Of a stretch of 64,000 nucleotides of DNA, positions 44,682-55,100 are shown in pieces (the first letter of the stretch is position 1; each line of letters starts with the position of its first letter). The notes beneath the pieces are model-generated. The model had not been told where the DNA came from. It saw only the letters and a program-made list of their open reading frames with translations, and did no database searches. Origin of the DNA: Bacteroidales bacterium (GTDB lineage Bacteria; Bacteroidota; Bacteroidia; Bacteroidales; VadinHA17); NCBI GenBank assembly GCA_022865305.1, contig JALHSP010000157.1:1-64000 (forward strand), in the 5' to 3' direction. A program made the position numbers and the translations under genes.

Positions 44682-46466
44682 ATGAGAAACAGGCTATTTG
44701 CAGTCCCGGTGGTGGAATCAGAAACAGGATATAAAAATAAATCGGACGATTTGGGAACTCTGAAAAACAAATCTTCAGGAAAAAGATTGTTTAAGTACAA
44801 CTATTTTAATCTACTGATTGGAGATTTTTCAGTATTGATAACAAATAAAAACAAATGGTTTCTTGAAGAAATTCTGTTAGCCGGCTCGAATGGTGATATT
44901 AATATTATTCCAGCTCTGAAAAAGATAGCATCCGATTCAAATTTTGATGAAGGAGTCCGGCAGAAATCGTCTGAAATAATAGAAATTCTGGGTGCAGATA
45001 ACAATATTTCAAAAACAAAAGTTAAACTTTCTGCTTTTCAACAGGATGAAAAAAAATTAATTGATGCTAAAAAAGCTCTGGCAGGCATAAGAATACCCCA
45101 GACAACTGAAATTTTGCGGCTCCTGAAGGAAAAATCAATTGAATCAAAGAGACTAGCAATTTTCATGATCGGGAAATTCAAATTTATTGATATGCTGCCG
45201 GAAGTTTGTGAATGTCTTAATATTCCGGGTCTGGAGGAGGATACTGTTGCAGTATTGAGGATTTTAGGGAGCGATGCCGATGACGAATTACGCAGATTCT
45301 ACCTTAAAGCTTCAGGAAATATTAATACTAGTAAAACAATTCTCCGGTTTTTAAGCAGTAACAATACTAAAGAAAATATCACCTTTATTTTTGAAAGGCT
45401 TTGGTCGAATTCACGACAAATAAAAGAGATTGCCCTGAATTGTCTTACAGATTGTAGCTTCAAAGCGCCGGAGGAAGACAAAAACCGGCTTTATCAGCTC
45501 ATTTACGAGGTCATCAGTAGCCTTACTTTTCTTATCTCGGCAAAAATATCCATCAGGAAAAACAAAAATGAATTTCTCTATCAGGCGGTGGATAAAGATT
45601 ACAAGCGCTGGAAATTGTTTTTTGCCAGACTTCTTTCAATTACATTTACGACCAATAATATTGAAGGTAGTATTCCGGGTAAAAGTAATAACCTGCAGTT
45701 AATGGAAGCTAACAGCTTCAAATCCATCCCCGAGATTGTCGATATAATTTTCAGCAAGCCCAAAAAACCATTTGAAGATTATAAGTTTGAAGAAAAAAGA
45801 ATAAAAAAACTGCAACGGTTTTTCCCCAAAGAAATTTCTGATTATCATGAAGTTATTGAAGATCTGATTAACCATGATTATAATCTGATAAGTGTCTGGA
45901 CTAAAGCATGTACTCTCAGGAGTTTACAGGAAATCACCGATGAAAGTTTAACTGATTCAGTAATTGCCCTTCTTTTCAGCCCTGAAACTATTCTTCAGGA
46001 AGAAGCTGTAAACCTGGTGGCCAGGTCAGGCAGGGAGTTATACAAATCAGCCTTTCAGCGAATACCCGAACAGAACAGATTGAAACTCGATAAAATAATT
46101 ACCGGCGAGACTGATGAAAAGGAATTGCTCTTTGAAAAGATAAAATTTCTTTCATTTATTTTTCCCGGAATCCCTGAAGACGATTTGCTTATTCTTGCCG
46201 GATCAATGAAATACATAAAAATCAAACCGGGAGAATCACTACAGCTTGCAGATGGCTCTGTTATCTGGACACATTTACCGGGCAAGGCTGATCCTGAAGT
46301 CGTTGTCCTTACTGATGGCAATCTTGACAAATCTGACGGTAAAAGGTTTTCTGGTGAAAATATCAGCTTCTATGTGCTTAAAATGGAAGCTGTTGAGGCT
46401 TTTAATCATAACTTTCCGGAACGGGCATTTGAGATAATGAAATATATTGATGAAAATGAAGAGTAA
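44682..46466 (+). CDS. HEAT-repeat protein with cyclic-nucleotide-binding-like C-terminus
   Basis: The 594-residue protein has no signal peptide or membrane helix. It is mostly alpha-helical with repeating helix pairs (NGDINIIPALKKIASDSNFDE, IPQTTEILRLLKEKSIESKRLA, DMLPEVCECLNIPGLEEDT), like HEAT repeats. The last 110 residues (from about 482) resemble a cyclic-nucleotide-binding domain: FLSFIFPGIPEDDLLILAGSMKYIKIKPGESLQLADGS. The conserved phosphate-binding loop is not clear, so ligand binding is uncertain. I recall larger Bacteroidota proteins in which an ATP/ADP-translocase-like membrane part precedes HEAT and cNMP domains; that part is absent here. The STAND gene follows after 52 bases, suggesting a functional pair. 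Confidence 0.62.
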   Translation: MRNRLFAVPVVESETGYKNKSDDLGTLKNKSSGKRLFKYNYFNLLIGDFSVLITNKNKWFLEEILLAGSNGDINIIPALKKIASDSNFDEGVRQKSSEIIEILGADNNISKTKVKLSAFQQDEKKLIDAKKALAGIRIPQTTEILRLLKEKSIESKRLAIFMIGKFKFIDMLPEVCECLNIPGLEEDTVAVLRILGSDADDELRRFYLKASGNINTSKTILRFLSSNNTKENITFIFERLWSNSRQIKEIALNCLTDCSFKAPEEDKNRLYQLIYEVISSLTFLISAKISIRKNKNEFLYQAVDKDYKRWKLFFARLLSITFTTNNIEGSIPGKSNNLQLMEANSFKSIPEIVDIIFSKPKKPFEDYKFEEKRIKKLQRFFPKEISDYHEVIEDLINHDYNLISVWTKACTLRSLQEITDESLTDSVIALLFSPETILQEEAVNLVARSGRELYKSAFQRIPEQNRLKLDKIITGETDEKELLFEKIKFLSFIFPGIPEDDLLILAGSMKYIKIKPGESLQLADGSVIWTHLPGKADPEVVVLTDGNLDKSDGKRFSGENISFYVLKMEAVEAFNHNFPERAFEIMKYIDENEE

Positions 46467-46518
46467 AAATAACAGGGACTAATCTTCTTTTAATTTAAAA
46501 CATTGTCAGTTAAATAAT

Positions 46519-49500
46519 ATGGCACTTAAAACAACAACAGAAAAGTTTAATCCCTTTCCGGGATTAAGGCCCTTCTTGCCGGAAGAAAGCGATCTTTTCT
46601 TTGGCCGTAAAACAGAAAGTGAGGAAGTTCTTAAAAAGTTGCTCACTAACAGGTTTGTAGCAGTTACTGGTGCATCAGGCAGCGGTAAATCATCCCTGGT
46701 ATATTCCGGTGTTATACCAAAGCTGTTGAAACAATCTGAACAAGACAATTCAACATGGAAACTTATTTCCTTCCGTCCCGGAAAAGATCCGATGGAAAGT
46801 CTTGCAAATGCTTTTGCAAAATTTATTCTGGGCAGTCAAAATATCGGAGATACCAGTTCTTCTGTGATTTCACATATGAAAGATAATCCTGACTGGATAG
46901 TTGCGGCAGTAAAGAATTTAATATTAAAAGACGGTGAAAAAGTCCTGATCATTGTTGATCAGTTCGAAGAACTTTTCACTTATAATCAGGCCGAGAGCGG
47001 AATCTCTTCAGGTAAATATTATTCTGAATTTGTCAGTATGCTGGAAAATTCTGTCAGGCAAACTTCAGTCGATATTTACATTATAATAACCATGCGTTCC
47101 GATTTTGTCGGGAATTGTGCCTTTTTTCGTGGATTTACCCAGTTGATAAATAACAGTAATTTCCTTTTACCCCGTATGACCTGGGGAAATTACAAAACAG
47201 TTATTGAGAGCCCGGTCAGGTATACCGGGGCAGAGTTAGATCAGAAGCTGGTAATAACAATTCTTAATGATCTGGGAGATCGGGCTGACCAGCTTCCGGT
47301 TCTGCAGCATACAATGATGAGAACATTTTCTCATTGGCTGGAACTTGGAGAGACCGGAAGGCCGGTAGATTTATCTGATTATTATGCCATTGGTACTATC
47401 AGTGGTGCCATGTCGAATCATGCCAATGAAGCATTTGACGAACTGAGTCCGGAAGGCAAAGATATCTGCAAGAGGATGTTTAAGGCAATTACAGGAAAAG
47501 GAAGTGATAACAAGGGAATAAGGCATCCTTCAAATTTTGGCACTATTAAATCTGTTATTGATTGTTCAGATAAGGAACTGTCAGAGGTAATTGATAAGTT
47601 CAGATCTCCCTCAAGGTCTTTTATTACACCGGGATATCAAGTGCCTTTAAATGATGAATCTGTTATTGATCTGGCCCATGAAAGCCTGATACGTTTGTGG
47701 GGCAGACTCAAAGAGTGGGTTGATGATGAAGCATCAAGTGTCAGGATGTACAAGCGTCTTTCAGAAGCGTCAGCAATGTATCAGCAAGGCAGGGCAACAC
47801 TGTTAAAACATCCTGATCTTCAGCTGGCAATTGACTGGAGAGAAAACCAAAAACCGACTCTCAAATGGGCTGAGAGATATGATCCTGCCTTTGAAAGAGC
47901 CATGATTTATCTTCGGACAAGCGAGAAAGCATATCTTGAAGAAGAGGAAAATAAAACCAAGCTGCAAAAAAGGAAGGTAAGGAGCAGCAGATTAATTGCT
48001 TTGATTCTGAGTGGTACAGCTGTACTTTCACTCGGATTTATGATGTTTGCCTTTGTACAGAAAATATCCTCTGAAAGGCAAAGAACAGAAGCACTACGAC
48101 AAAAAGAGGAAGCTGCTGCACAGGCATTTGCCGCTGAGCAAAACTCCAGGCTTGCAAATATAAAGCTGGTGTTAGCTGACTCCAGTGTTACGGCTGCAAA
48201 ACAAAATGAATCGGAAGCACAATATCAGAGAGAGATTTCTGATAATAAAAGATCAATTGCAGAACAAAATGCTGCTGAAGCAAGGGAACAGCAGTTACTT
48301 GCATTAGAGCAGAAAAACGGAGCGTTGAGCAGGAGAATGGTAGCAGTAGGTAAATCAATGTCTCTTAAATCATTGCAGCTATCGGATCAAAAGGACCTGC
48401 AAACGCTTCTTGCCTACCAGGGCTATATTTTCAACAGGAATAATGGAGGATCACCGAATGATGCAGATATTTATTCAGGCCTTTACAATATAGCAAAACA
48501 ATATGGAAGTGAGAATTATAAACCTTTTACAGGGCATGATGGTGAAATTAAAAGCATTGCATTTATTCCCGGGAAGAGAGAATTCTTTACTTCCGGTATA
48601 GATGGTAAAGTATTGAAGTGGAATCTCGATAAGAGAAACCAGAACCTGCAGGTTGTCTATTCAGGAAATGAAATAATAAATGTTCTTGCGGTTAGCCCCG
48701 ATGAAGGATGGCTTGCCTGCGGAGGACAGAATTCCGGAATAAACATGATGCCCTTAAAAGGAGATGAAATGGGATATGAACTTAAGGGACATACAGGTGA
48801 GATAAGATCGCTGATATTCTCATTCGACGGAAGATTTCTTTATTCAGCATCTCTTGACGGAAAAGTTCTGAAATGGGACCTTACAACTAAAGCTTCAATA
48901 GACATTTCCACAAATATGATGAAGATTACTTCTATTGATCTGTCACCTGATAATAAATATATTGCAGGTGTCAGTGATGAAGGGAAAGTCCTGTTATGGA
49001 ATCCGGAAACAAGCTCTGATAATTTCAGAATTGAATCGGCAGGTAAGACTATTAAGACTATAAAATTCAAGCCTGATGAAAATATGCTTGGTGTTGGATA
49101 TACTGATGGCTGCTTCGAGATATGGGATATTTCGGCAAGAAAAAGAATTTCAGAGACAAAAGCTCATGCAGCTGAGGTAAAAGATATCCGTTTCAACAGC
49201 AAACTGTCACAGATAGCTACTGCTGCTACTGACGGTACCCTGAAACTCTGGAATACAGAAGACCTTACATCTCTGCCGATAAGCTTCAATGATAACGATG
49301 GATTTGTGATGGCAATCGAATTCAGCCCCGACGGACAGGTTATAGTTTCCGGCACCTCGGGAAGAACAACTAACCTGACCGGTCGCAGTACCCTGGCTGA
49401 TCAGCTGGCAGCAGATATGTGTTCAGCGGTTACGAGGAACTTTACAATGCAGGAATGGGTAGCTTATGTCGGTAAAGATATTGAATACGAAAAAACATGT

Positions 49501-49545
49501 ACTAATAAGGAATACAATATACAGGTAAAAGAAGTAAAGAAATAG
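46519..49545 (+). CDS. STAND NTPase with membrane helix, coiled coil and WD40 propeller
   Basis: The 1008-residue protein begins with an nSTAND1-type NTPase: NPFPGLRPFLPEESDLFFGR, Walker A GASGSGKS (51-58), Walker B VLIIVDQFEELF (about 142-153), TMRSDF and LPVLQHTMM. A membrane helix lies at about 494-516, followed by a Gln/Ala-rich coiled coil (520-610). Seven WD40 blades cover about 670-970 (GHDGEIKSIAF, GHTGEIRSLIF, ATDGTLKLWN and others). The C-terminus has WVAYVGKDIEYEKTC, seen at the end of many WD40-STAND proteins. STAND proteins act as signal-triggered switches. No nuclease, protease or other effector domain is visible. It pairs with the HEAT gene upstream. Confidence 0.85.
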   Translation: MALKTTTEKFNPFPGLRPFLPEESDLFFGRKTESEEVLKKLLTNRFVAVTGASGSGKSSLVYSGVIPKLLKQSEQDNSTWKLISFRPGKDPMESLANAFAKFILGSQNIGDTSSSVISHMKDNPDWIVAAVKNLILKDGEKVLIIVDQFEELFTYNQAESGISSGKYYSEFVSMLENSVRQTSVDIYIIITMRSDFVGNCAFFRGFTQLINNSNFLLPRMTWGNYKTVIESPVRYTGAELDQKLVITILNDLGDRADQLPVLQHTMMRTFSHWLELGETGRPVDLSDYYAIGTISGAMSNHANEAFDELSPEGKDICKRMFKAITGKGSDNKGIRHPSNFGTIKSVIDCSDKELSEVIDKFRSPSRSFITPGYQVPLNDESVIDLAHESLIRLWGRLKEWVDDEASSVRMYKRLSEASAMYQQGRATLLKHPDLQLAIDWRENQKPTLKWAERYDPAFERAMIYLRTSEKAYLEEEENKTKLQKRKVRSSRLIALILSGTAVLSLGFMMFAFVQKISSERQRTEALRQKEEAAAQAFAAEQNSRLANIKLVLADSSVTAAKQNESEAQYQREISDNKRSIAEQNAAEAREQQLLALEQKNGALSRRMVAVGKSMSLKSLQLSDQKDLQTLLAYQGYIFNRNNGGSPNDADIYSGLYNIAKQYGSENYKPFTGHDGEIKSIAFIPGKREFFTSGIDGKVLKWNLDKRNQNLQVVYSGNEIINVLAVSPDEGWLACGGQNSGINMMPLKGDEMGYELKGHTGEIRSLIFSFDGRFLYSASLDGKVLKWDLTTKASIDISTNMMKITSIDLSPDNKYIAGVSDEGKVLLWNPETSSDNFRIESAGKTIKTIKFKPDENMLGVGYTDGCFEIWDISARKRISETKAHAAEVKDIRFNSKLSQIATAATDGTLKLWNTEDLTSLPISFNDNDGFVMAIEFSPDGQVIVSGTSGRTTNLTGRSTLADQLAADMCSAVTRNFTMQEWVAYVGKDIEYEKTCTNKEYNIQVKEVKK

Positions 49546-49669
49546 GGTAATGACCCACTCTCCAGGTTGCGTCGGTATTCCCCCTGAAAAGGAGAAAATA
49601 AATCCATTAACAACAGTCCTATAAAATTCAATCTGTTCCGGACTTAATTCTTAATAACCGAAATTTAGC

Positions 49670-49677
49670 TAATTTTG
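49670..49677 (+). promoter_or_regulatory. Putative -7 promoter box of gpmI
   Basis: TAATTTTG matches TAnnTTTG. It covers the first bases of an in-frame upstream ATG (49675), so that codon cannot be the start if this promoter is used. The true start is then the ATG at 49747, with a leader of about 65 bases. Confidence 0.5.
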
Positions 49678-49746
49678 CTTTTCAAATTTCAGTACCCTGA
49701 ACAAGAGTACTTTATTTTATGTTTAATCATAAATGTTATTTGCAGA

Positions 49747-51267
49747 ATGGGGAAAAGGAAAACATTACTTATGATACTTGACGGATGGGGGATTGGTGAT
49801 GGTACAGCATCTGATGTGATAAGCATAGTGCCAACTCCCAACCTCGATTCTTTTAAGAAGGACTATCCAAATTCGAGACTTTTCGCATCAGGGGAGGATG
49901 TCGGACTTCCGGACGGACAGATGGGCAATTCGGAAGTGGGGCATCTGAATATTGGGGCAGGCAGGATAATTTACCAGGATCTCGTAAAAATAAATAAGGA
50001 ATGCAAAACAGGTGAGATTAAGAAGAATAAAGTCCTTACGGAAGCATTCTCATACGCACGCGATAATAGTAAGCAGGTACATTTTCTTGGCCTTATGTCT
50101 GACGGCGGGGTCCATTCCCTTGATAAACATCTGTATTCACTGTGTGATATGACGAAGGATTATGAGCTTAAAAATGTCTTTATTCATGGTTTTGGTGATG
50201 GGCGCGATACGGATCCGCGCAGTGGCATTGGTTATATGAAAAACCTTTTAAATCATCTTAAAAAGTCGAATGGCAAAGTTGCTTCATTTGTTGGAAGGTA
50301 TTATGCAATGGACAGGGATAAGAGATGGGAAAGAATAAAAGAAGGATATGATCTGATTGTAAATGGTATAGGAATACCTGCTGCAGATATTATAAGCGGA
50401 ATGCAAAAATCATATGATGCCGGTGTTACAGATGAGTTCATGAAACCGATTGTTGTGGTTGATAATAACGGAAATCCTGTAGGAAGGGTGAAAGAAGGAG
50501 ATGTAATTGTCTTTTTTAATTTTCGTAATGACAGGGCAAAAGAACTCACAACAGTACTCACTCAAAAAGATTTACCCGAATATGGAATGAAGACAATTCC
50601 TTTGTATTACTGCACCATGACTCCTTATGATGCTACTTTTAAAGGACTTCATGTGATCTATCCGAAAGAAAATGCTGACAATACTATTGGTGAAGTGCTG
50701 GCAAAAGCAGGAAAGCATCAGCTTAGAATTGCTGAAACTGAGAAATATGCGCACGTCACATTCTTTTTCTCAGGCGGACGGGAAGAGAAATTCACAAATG
50801 AAGACAGGATACTAATCCCTTCGCCAAAAGTTGCGACATATGATCTGCAGCCGGAGATGAGTGCATACCTGGTGAAAGATGCCATCATAAAAGAAATCGA
50901 AACGCAAAAGCATGATTTCATCTGTCTTAATTTTGCTAACGGGGATATGGTAGGACATACCGGTATCTATGAAGCAATAAAAAAAGCGGTTGCTACTGTC
51001 GATGAATGTGCCGGGGCAGTCGTAAAAGCAGCCAGGAACAAAGGATATGAGGTACTGATTATTTCCGACCATGGCAATGCCGATAAGGCTCTTAATGAGG
51101 ATGGTTCACCTAATACAGCCCATTCGCTTAATCCGGTTCCCTGTATTCTTGTCAGCGGCGATTATAATAAAATCGATGAGGGGATTCTTGCAGATGTTGC
51201 CCCTACGTTGCTGAAAATTATGGGGATAAAGATCCCGAAGGAGATGACCGGGAAAATATTAGTTTAA
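49747..51267 (+). CDS. gpmI: 2,3-bisphosphoglycerate-independent phosphoglycerate mutase
   Basis: GpmI interconverts 3- and 2-phosphoglycerate in glycolysis. I chose the ATG at 49747 ([15 protein letters not shown]), giving 506 residues. A longer frame from 49675 adds 24 unconserved residues and overlaps a promoter box. The catalytic serine is Ser62 in NSEVGHLN. Metal-binding segments include [17 protein letters not shown] and the C-terminal [11 protein letters not shown] and TAHSLNPVP. The stop codon abuts palindromic repeat D, which may act at the transcript end. Confidence 0.96.
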   Translation: MGKRKTLLMILDGWGIGDGTASDVISIVPTPNLDSFKKDYPNSRLFASGEDVGLPDGQMGNSEVGHLNIGAGRIIYQDLVKINKECKTGEIKKNKVLTEAFSYARDNSKQVHFLGLMSDGGVHSLDKHLYSLCDMTKDYELKNVFIHGFGDGRDTDPRSGIGYMKNLLNHLKKSNGKVASFVGRYYAMDRDKRWERIKEGYDLIVNGIGIPAADIISGMQKSYDAGVTDEFMKPIVVVDNNGNPVGRVKEGDVIVFFNFRNDRAKELTTVLTQKDLPEYGMKTIPLYYCTMTPYDATFKGLHVIYPKENADNTIGEVLAKAGKHQLRIAETEKYAHVTFFFSGGREEKFTNEDRILIPSPKVATYDLQPEMSAYLVKDAIIKEIETQKHDFICLNFANGDMVGHTGIYEAIKKAVATVDECAGAVVKAARNKGYEVLIISDHGNADKALNEDGSPNTAHSLNPVPCILVSGDYNKIDEGILADVAPTLLKIMGIKIPKEMTGKILV

Positions 51268-51336
51268 CCCCCCTGCCCCCAGAAGGGGGATTAAAATCAG
51301 CACGCAATTTAGCCCCCCTTCAGGGGGGTATGAGGG
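51268..51336. repeat. GC-tract palindromic repeat, copy D (double hairpin)
   Basis: C6-TG-C5-AGAA-G5, a spacer of about 23 bases (ATTAAAATCAGCACGCAATT plus TAG), then C6-TTCA-G6 and a G-tract. It is the inverted counterpart of copy B: the spacers match as reverse complements with two differences. It starts directly after the gpmI stop codon and ends 23 bases before the next gene. Confidence 0.88.
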
Positions 51337-51358
51337 TAAAATCAAAGGAGATAAAAAA

Positions 51359-51946
51359 TTGCATAATATGCTCCGCATTGAAGATACCATATTCAGTCTT
51401 GATATTCTCGAAAAGAAATTCAAATGCAATTTGCCATTGTGCCTCGGAAATTGTTGCAGATACGGTGATTCCGGGGCTCCTTTATCGAATACGGAGGTTC
51501 ATCTTCTTGACAGTATCTGGCCGGTTGTAAAGTCATATCTGAGACCAGAAGGCATTAAAATAATTAAAGAGAAGGGGACAAGTATTACAGATTTTGAAAA
51601 CGATACAGTAACTCCACTGATTGATAACAGGGAGTGCACCTATACTGTTCTGAAGGACAATATATTTATATGCGGAATAGAAAAAGCCTGGATGGACGGG
51701 AAAATAAATTTCCAGAAACCCCTTTCCTGTCACTTGTTTCCCATACGGATAAAGCAGTTTTCCGAATTCAGAGCTGTGAATTATGAAGAATTGCCATTTT
51801 GCTCAAGTGGTCGTGAAGAAGGTTCAAGGGAAGGCGTTTATGTTTACGAATTTCTTAAGGAACCGTTAATAAGGGCAATTGGCGAAAAAATGTATGGGGA
51901 ATTGTGCAGAGCTGCTGATGAGTTAAAAAATAAATCAATAATCTAA
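51359..51946 (+). CDS. DUF3109-family cysteine-rich protein
   Basis: The 195-residue protein belongs to a conserved Bacteroidota family of unknown function (DUF3109). It has a cysteine cluster near the N-terminus (Cys23, Cys28, Cys32, Cys33 in CNLPLCLGNCC). Further cysteines lie in RECTYTV, ICGIEKAW, SCHLFPIRI and PFCSSG. The pattern resembles YkgJ-type metal-chelating proteins, so an iron or zinc site is likely (inference). The start is TTG at 51359 or ATG at 51368; the AAAGGAG at 51344-51350 is better spaced for TTG. It is just downstream of repeat D and gpmI. Confidence 0.8.
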   Translation: MHNMLRIEDTIFSLDILEKKFKCNLPLCLGNCCRYGDSGAPLSNTEVHLLDSIWPVVKSYLRPEGIKIIKEKGTSITDFENDTVTPLIDNRECTYTVLKDNIFICGIEKAWMDGKINFQKPLSCHLFPIRIKQFSEFRAVNYEELPFCSSGREEGSREGVYVYEFLKEPLIRAIGEKMYGELCRAADELKNKSII

Positions 51947-52086
51947 AAAAACTATCACCTTGTCAGCCTTTATAAAAAGGGATAGAATCAATATCATTTT
52001 TCTACAAGTAATATTCAGTATTAAGTGGCACTTTAACCTCTGTTAAAGCCTGATAATTACGAATATTTAAAAAATGCCCGGGATTT

Positions 52087-52116
52087 TTTGTTTTTGTAAA
52101 AAAACCGGTATCTTTG
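52087..52116 (+). promoter_or_regulatory. Promoter of the SusC/SusD operon
   Basis: A -33 TTTG (52087-52090) and a -7 TATCTTTG (52109-52116) are separated by 18 bases, matching the Bacteroidota consensus in both parts. It leaves about 25-30 bases before the susC-like ATG at 52149. No regulator gene (ECF sigma, anti-sigma or hybrid two-component) is adjacent. Confidence 0.7.
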
Positions 52117-52148
52117 GCAGGTTAAATTGAAACCTAAAACTATATCGT

Positions 52149-55100
52149 ATGAAGAAACTATTTCTGCTAATTTTTTTGTTTGTGTTTGCAGGTGTTTCCA
52201 CCCTGCTGGCGCAGACAAAAATCATTACAGGTACGGTTACCTCTGCAGTTGAAGGGGAAGGAGCAATTCCCGGAGTTACTGTCCAGGTTAAAGGTACTTC
52301 TATTGGTGCCATAACGGATTTACAAGGTAAATATTCTGTTACAGCCCCTACAACAGCAACAACGCTGGTTTTTTCCTATATAGGAATGAAAACAACGGAG
52401 GTTGAGATTGGAGGTCGATCTGTTGTAGATGCAGTAATGGAATCTAGCCTTGTGGGTTTAAGCGAAGTTGTTGTTACCGCTTTTGGTATTAAGAGACCGG
52501 CCAGAGAACTTGGAGTTGCTACAGCACAGGTTTCTGACCAGCAGTTGACACAGGCCGGAGTAAGTAACGTTGTGAACGGACTTACCGGGAAAGTATCAGG
52601 CTTGCAGATCAACACTGTCAACAATGGTGTTAACCCCGATACCAGGATCACACTGAGAGGGAACCGCCACTTCCTTGCCAGTAACCAGGCTCTTATTGTT
52701 CTGGATGGAGTTCCGGTAAGTGCGACATACCTTAACTCCATAAACCCGAACGACATTGAGAATGTTAACGTTCTGAAAGGTGCCAGCGCCTCTGCTCTTT
52801 ATGGTAATGAAGCATCTAACGGAGTATTGGTTATTACCACACGGAAAGGCGCGGGTGATAAACCGGTTATAAGAATTAGTAATACAACTACTTTTGAAAC
52901 AATATCTTACCTGCCGAAACTTCAGAATCAGTTTGGTGCCGGATCAGGTGAGGATACTATAAACTATCTGCCGGAATATACTTTCTGGATTGGTCCCGAC
53001 AGGGTTACAGATCCCTATACTTCTTACGAAAACCAGAGCTATGGCCCTGAATTTAACGGACAGGATGTAATACTGGGAGGTGTCCTTGCTGACGGTTCTT
53101 ACCAGACCATAAAGTACAGCGCAGTTAAGAATCAAAAGAAGAAATTCTTCGATACGGGCATCTCAATACAGAACGACGTTTCTTATGCTATTGGAGATGA
53201 AAAAAACAGCTTCTATATTTCTGCCCAGGACGTTAACACAACCGGTACAGTACCAAAAGATAAAAACAGGCGGTCAGGTATCCGTGTTGCAGGCTCAAGA
53301 ACATCAGGCATATTCCACGCAGAATATACTTTAGGTTTTTCGCAAACCAACACTGATATATCAGGGAATGATTTTAATCAACAGAGGCCTGTTTACTGGA
53401 ACGTATTGAATACTCCTGCAGAAATTGATCTGACTTTATATAAAGATGTTGTCAACAATAAGTTTGCAGAGCATAATGGATTTTTCAACGGATATTATCC
53501 CAATCCTTACTGGATAATTGAAAATTCACGAAACAAAAACAGAGGTGATAACCTCCTTGGTTCTGCAACCGTGTCTTTAAGCCCCACAAACTGGCTCAAT
53601 ATTTCATATCGCGCGGGTCTTATTAATTCTTCAGATAATAGTACCTATATGAGGAATGGGGTTATATTTAATACATATAATGAAGCTGACCCGTGGCAGG
53701 CAGGAGGCTATAAGTCGGAAGGACCTTTTGCAGGAGTAGCCAATGAGTCTCTCTCAAACAGTTTTATCATGTCAGGAGACCTTTTGGTCCAGATGGATCA
53801 TACCTTCGGTGATTTTACAGGTAAGCTGATCCTTGGCAACTCATTATATACCAATAAGTACCGGTACCTTTATGTCGGTAATAACTCAATAGTGATACCA
53901 TTCCTCTATAATGTCAGTAATCGTCTTGGAGAACCGGGTGTGGATGAAAGACAGTTGAATCGTAGTTCACTGGGACTCTTTGCTGACCTTACCCTTGGAT
54001 ACAAGAACTTTTTATTCATTCATGCTGGAGCCCGTAACGACTGGGATTCAAGATTGACAAAAGAGAACCGCTCATTCTTCTACCCTGGTGTTGATGCAAG
54101 TTTTATTGTTACAGATGCAATTGAATCTCTCAAGAATAATAGTGTTTTAAGCTTCTTAAAGATCAGGGGTGGCTGGTCACAAACTGGTCAGATAGCACTG
54201 GATAACTGGTATGCAACACTACCAGCATTCGGTGTCGGTTCAGGTTTCCCATACGGCAGCACTGCCGGTTTTGTGTTGAGTCAAACCCTGAGCAATCCTC
54301 TTCTGAAACCTGAACTTACACAGGAAGTTGAAGCCGGGTTTGAAATGAGTTTTATCAGAGACAGGATACATCTCGAAGTAAATGTTTATCAGTCAAATAC
54401 CAAAGATCAGACAATTCCTGCGACAATTTCATATGCAACCGGTTATGCCAGTGCATATATCAATGCAGGTGAACTTCAGACACGTGGTATTGAAACAGAC
54501 CTCAGGCTGACACCACTGTTCAGCCTTGGTGATTTCGCCTGGAATTTGACAGCAAGCTATACTTATAATACAAGTGAAGTATTATCAATTGCTGAAGGAT
54601 TAACTGAACTGCCAATCCGGGATGTTTCGTATGCAGTTGTCGGTGAACAATTCCCGGCAATTAAGGTTACTGATCTGATGAGAGATCCGAGTGGACGGAT
54701 TATTGTTGATCCCGTTACAGGATATCCGAAAAAAGACCCTGCATTAAAGCTGATGGGACATGGAAACCCGAATCATATCCTTGGAATTACCTCCACGATG
54801 AGCTTTAAAGGATTAGTACTTAACGCTGTTGCTGATTACAGGAGCGGGAACGTAATTCTTAATCAGGTAGGTAGTGCACTTAACTTTACGGGAACTTCGT
54901 GGTTATCAGCACTGAACAGACGCCAGAATTTTGTTATACCAAATTCAGTAATCGCAGTATCCGATGGTGTGTATGAGGCGAACACAAATACAATTACCCG
55001 TAGCGCTGCACAGAAATTCTGGTATAATTCCGATATAAATGCAGTACAGAGTACATTCCTTACAAGTGCTGCATTCTGGAAGTTAAGAGAGGTATCACTT

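Noticed and set aside
46519-49545. Calling the STAND protein an Avs-type antiphage gene
   Set aside because: There is no effector domain and no large target-sensing TPR region, and the neighbours are housekeeping genes; only a general switch role is supported.
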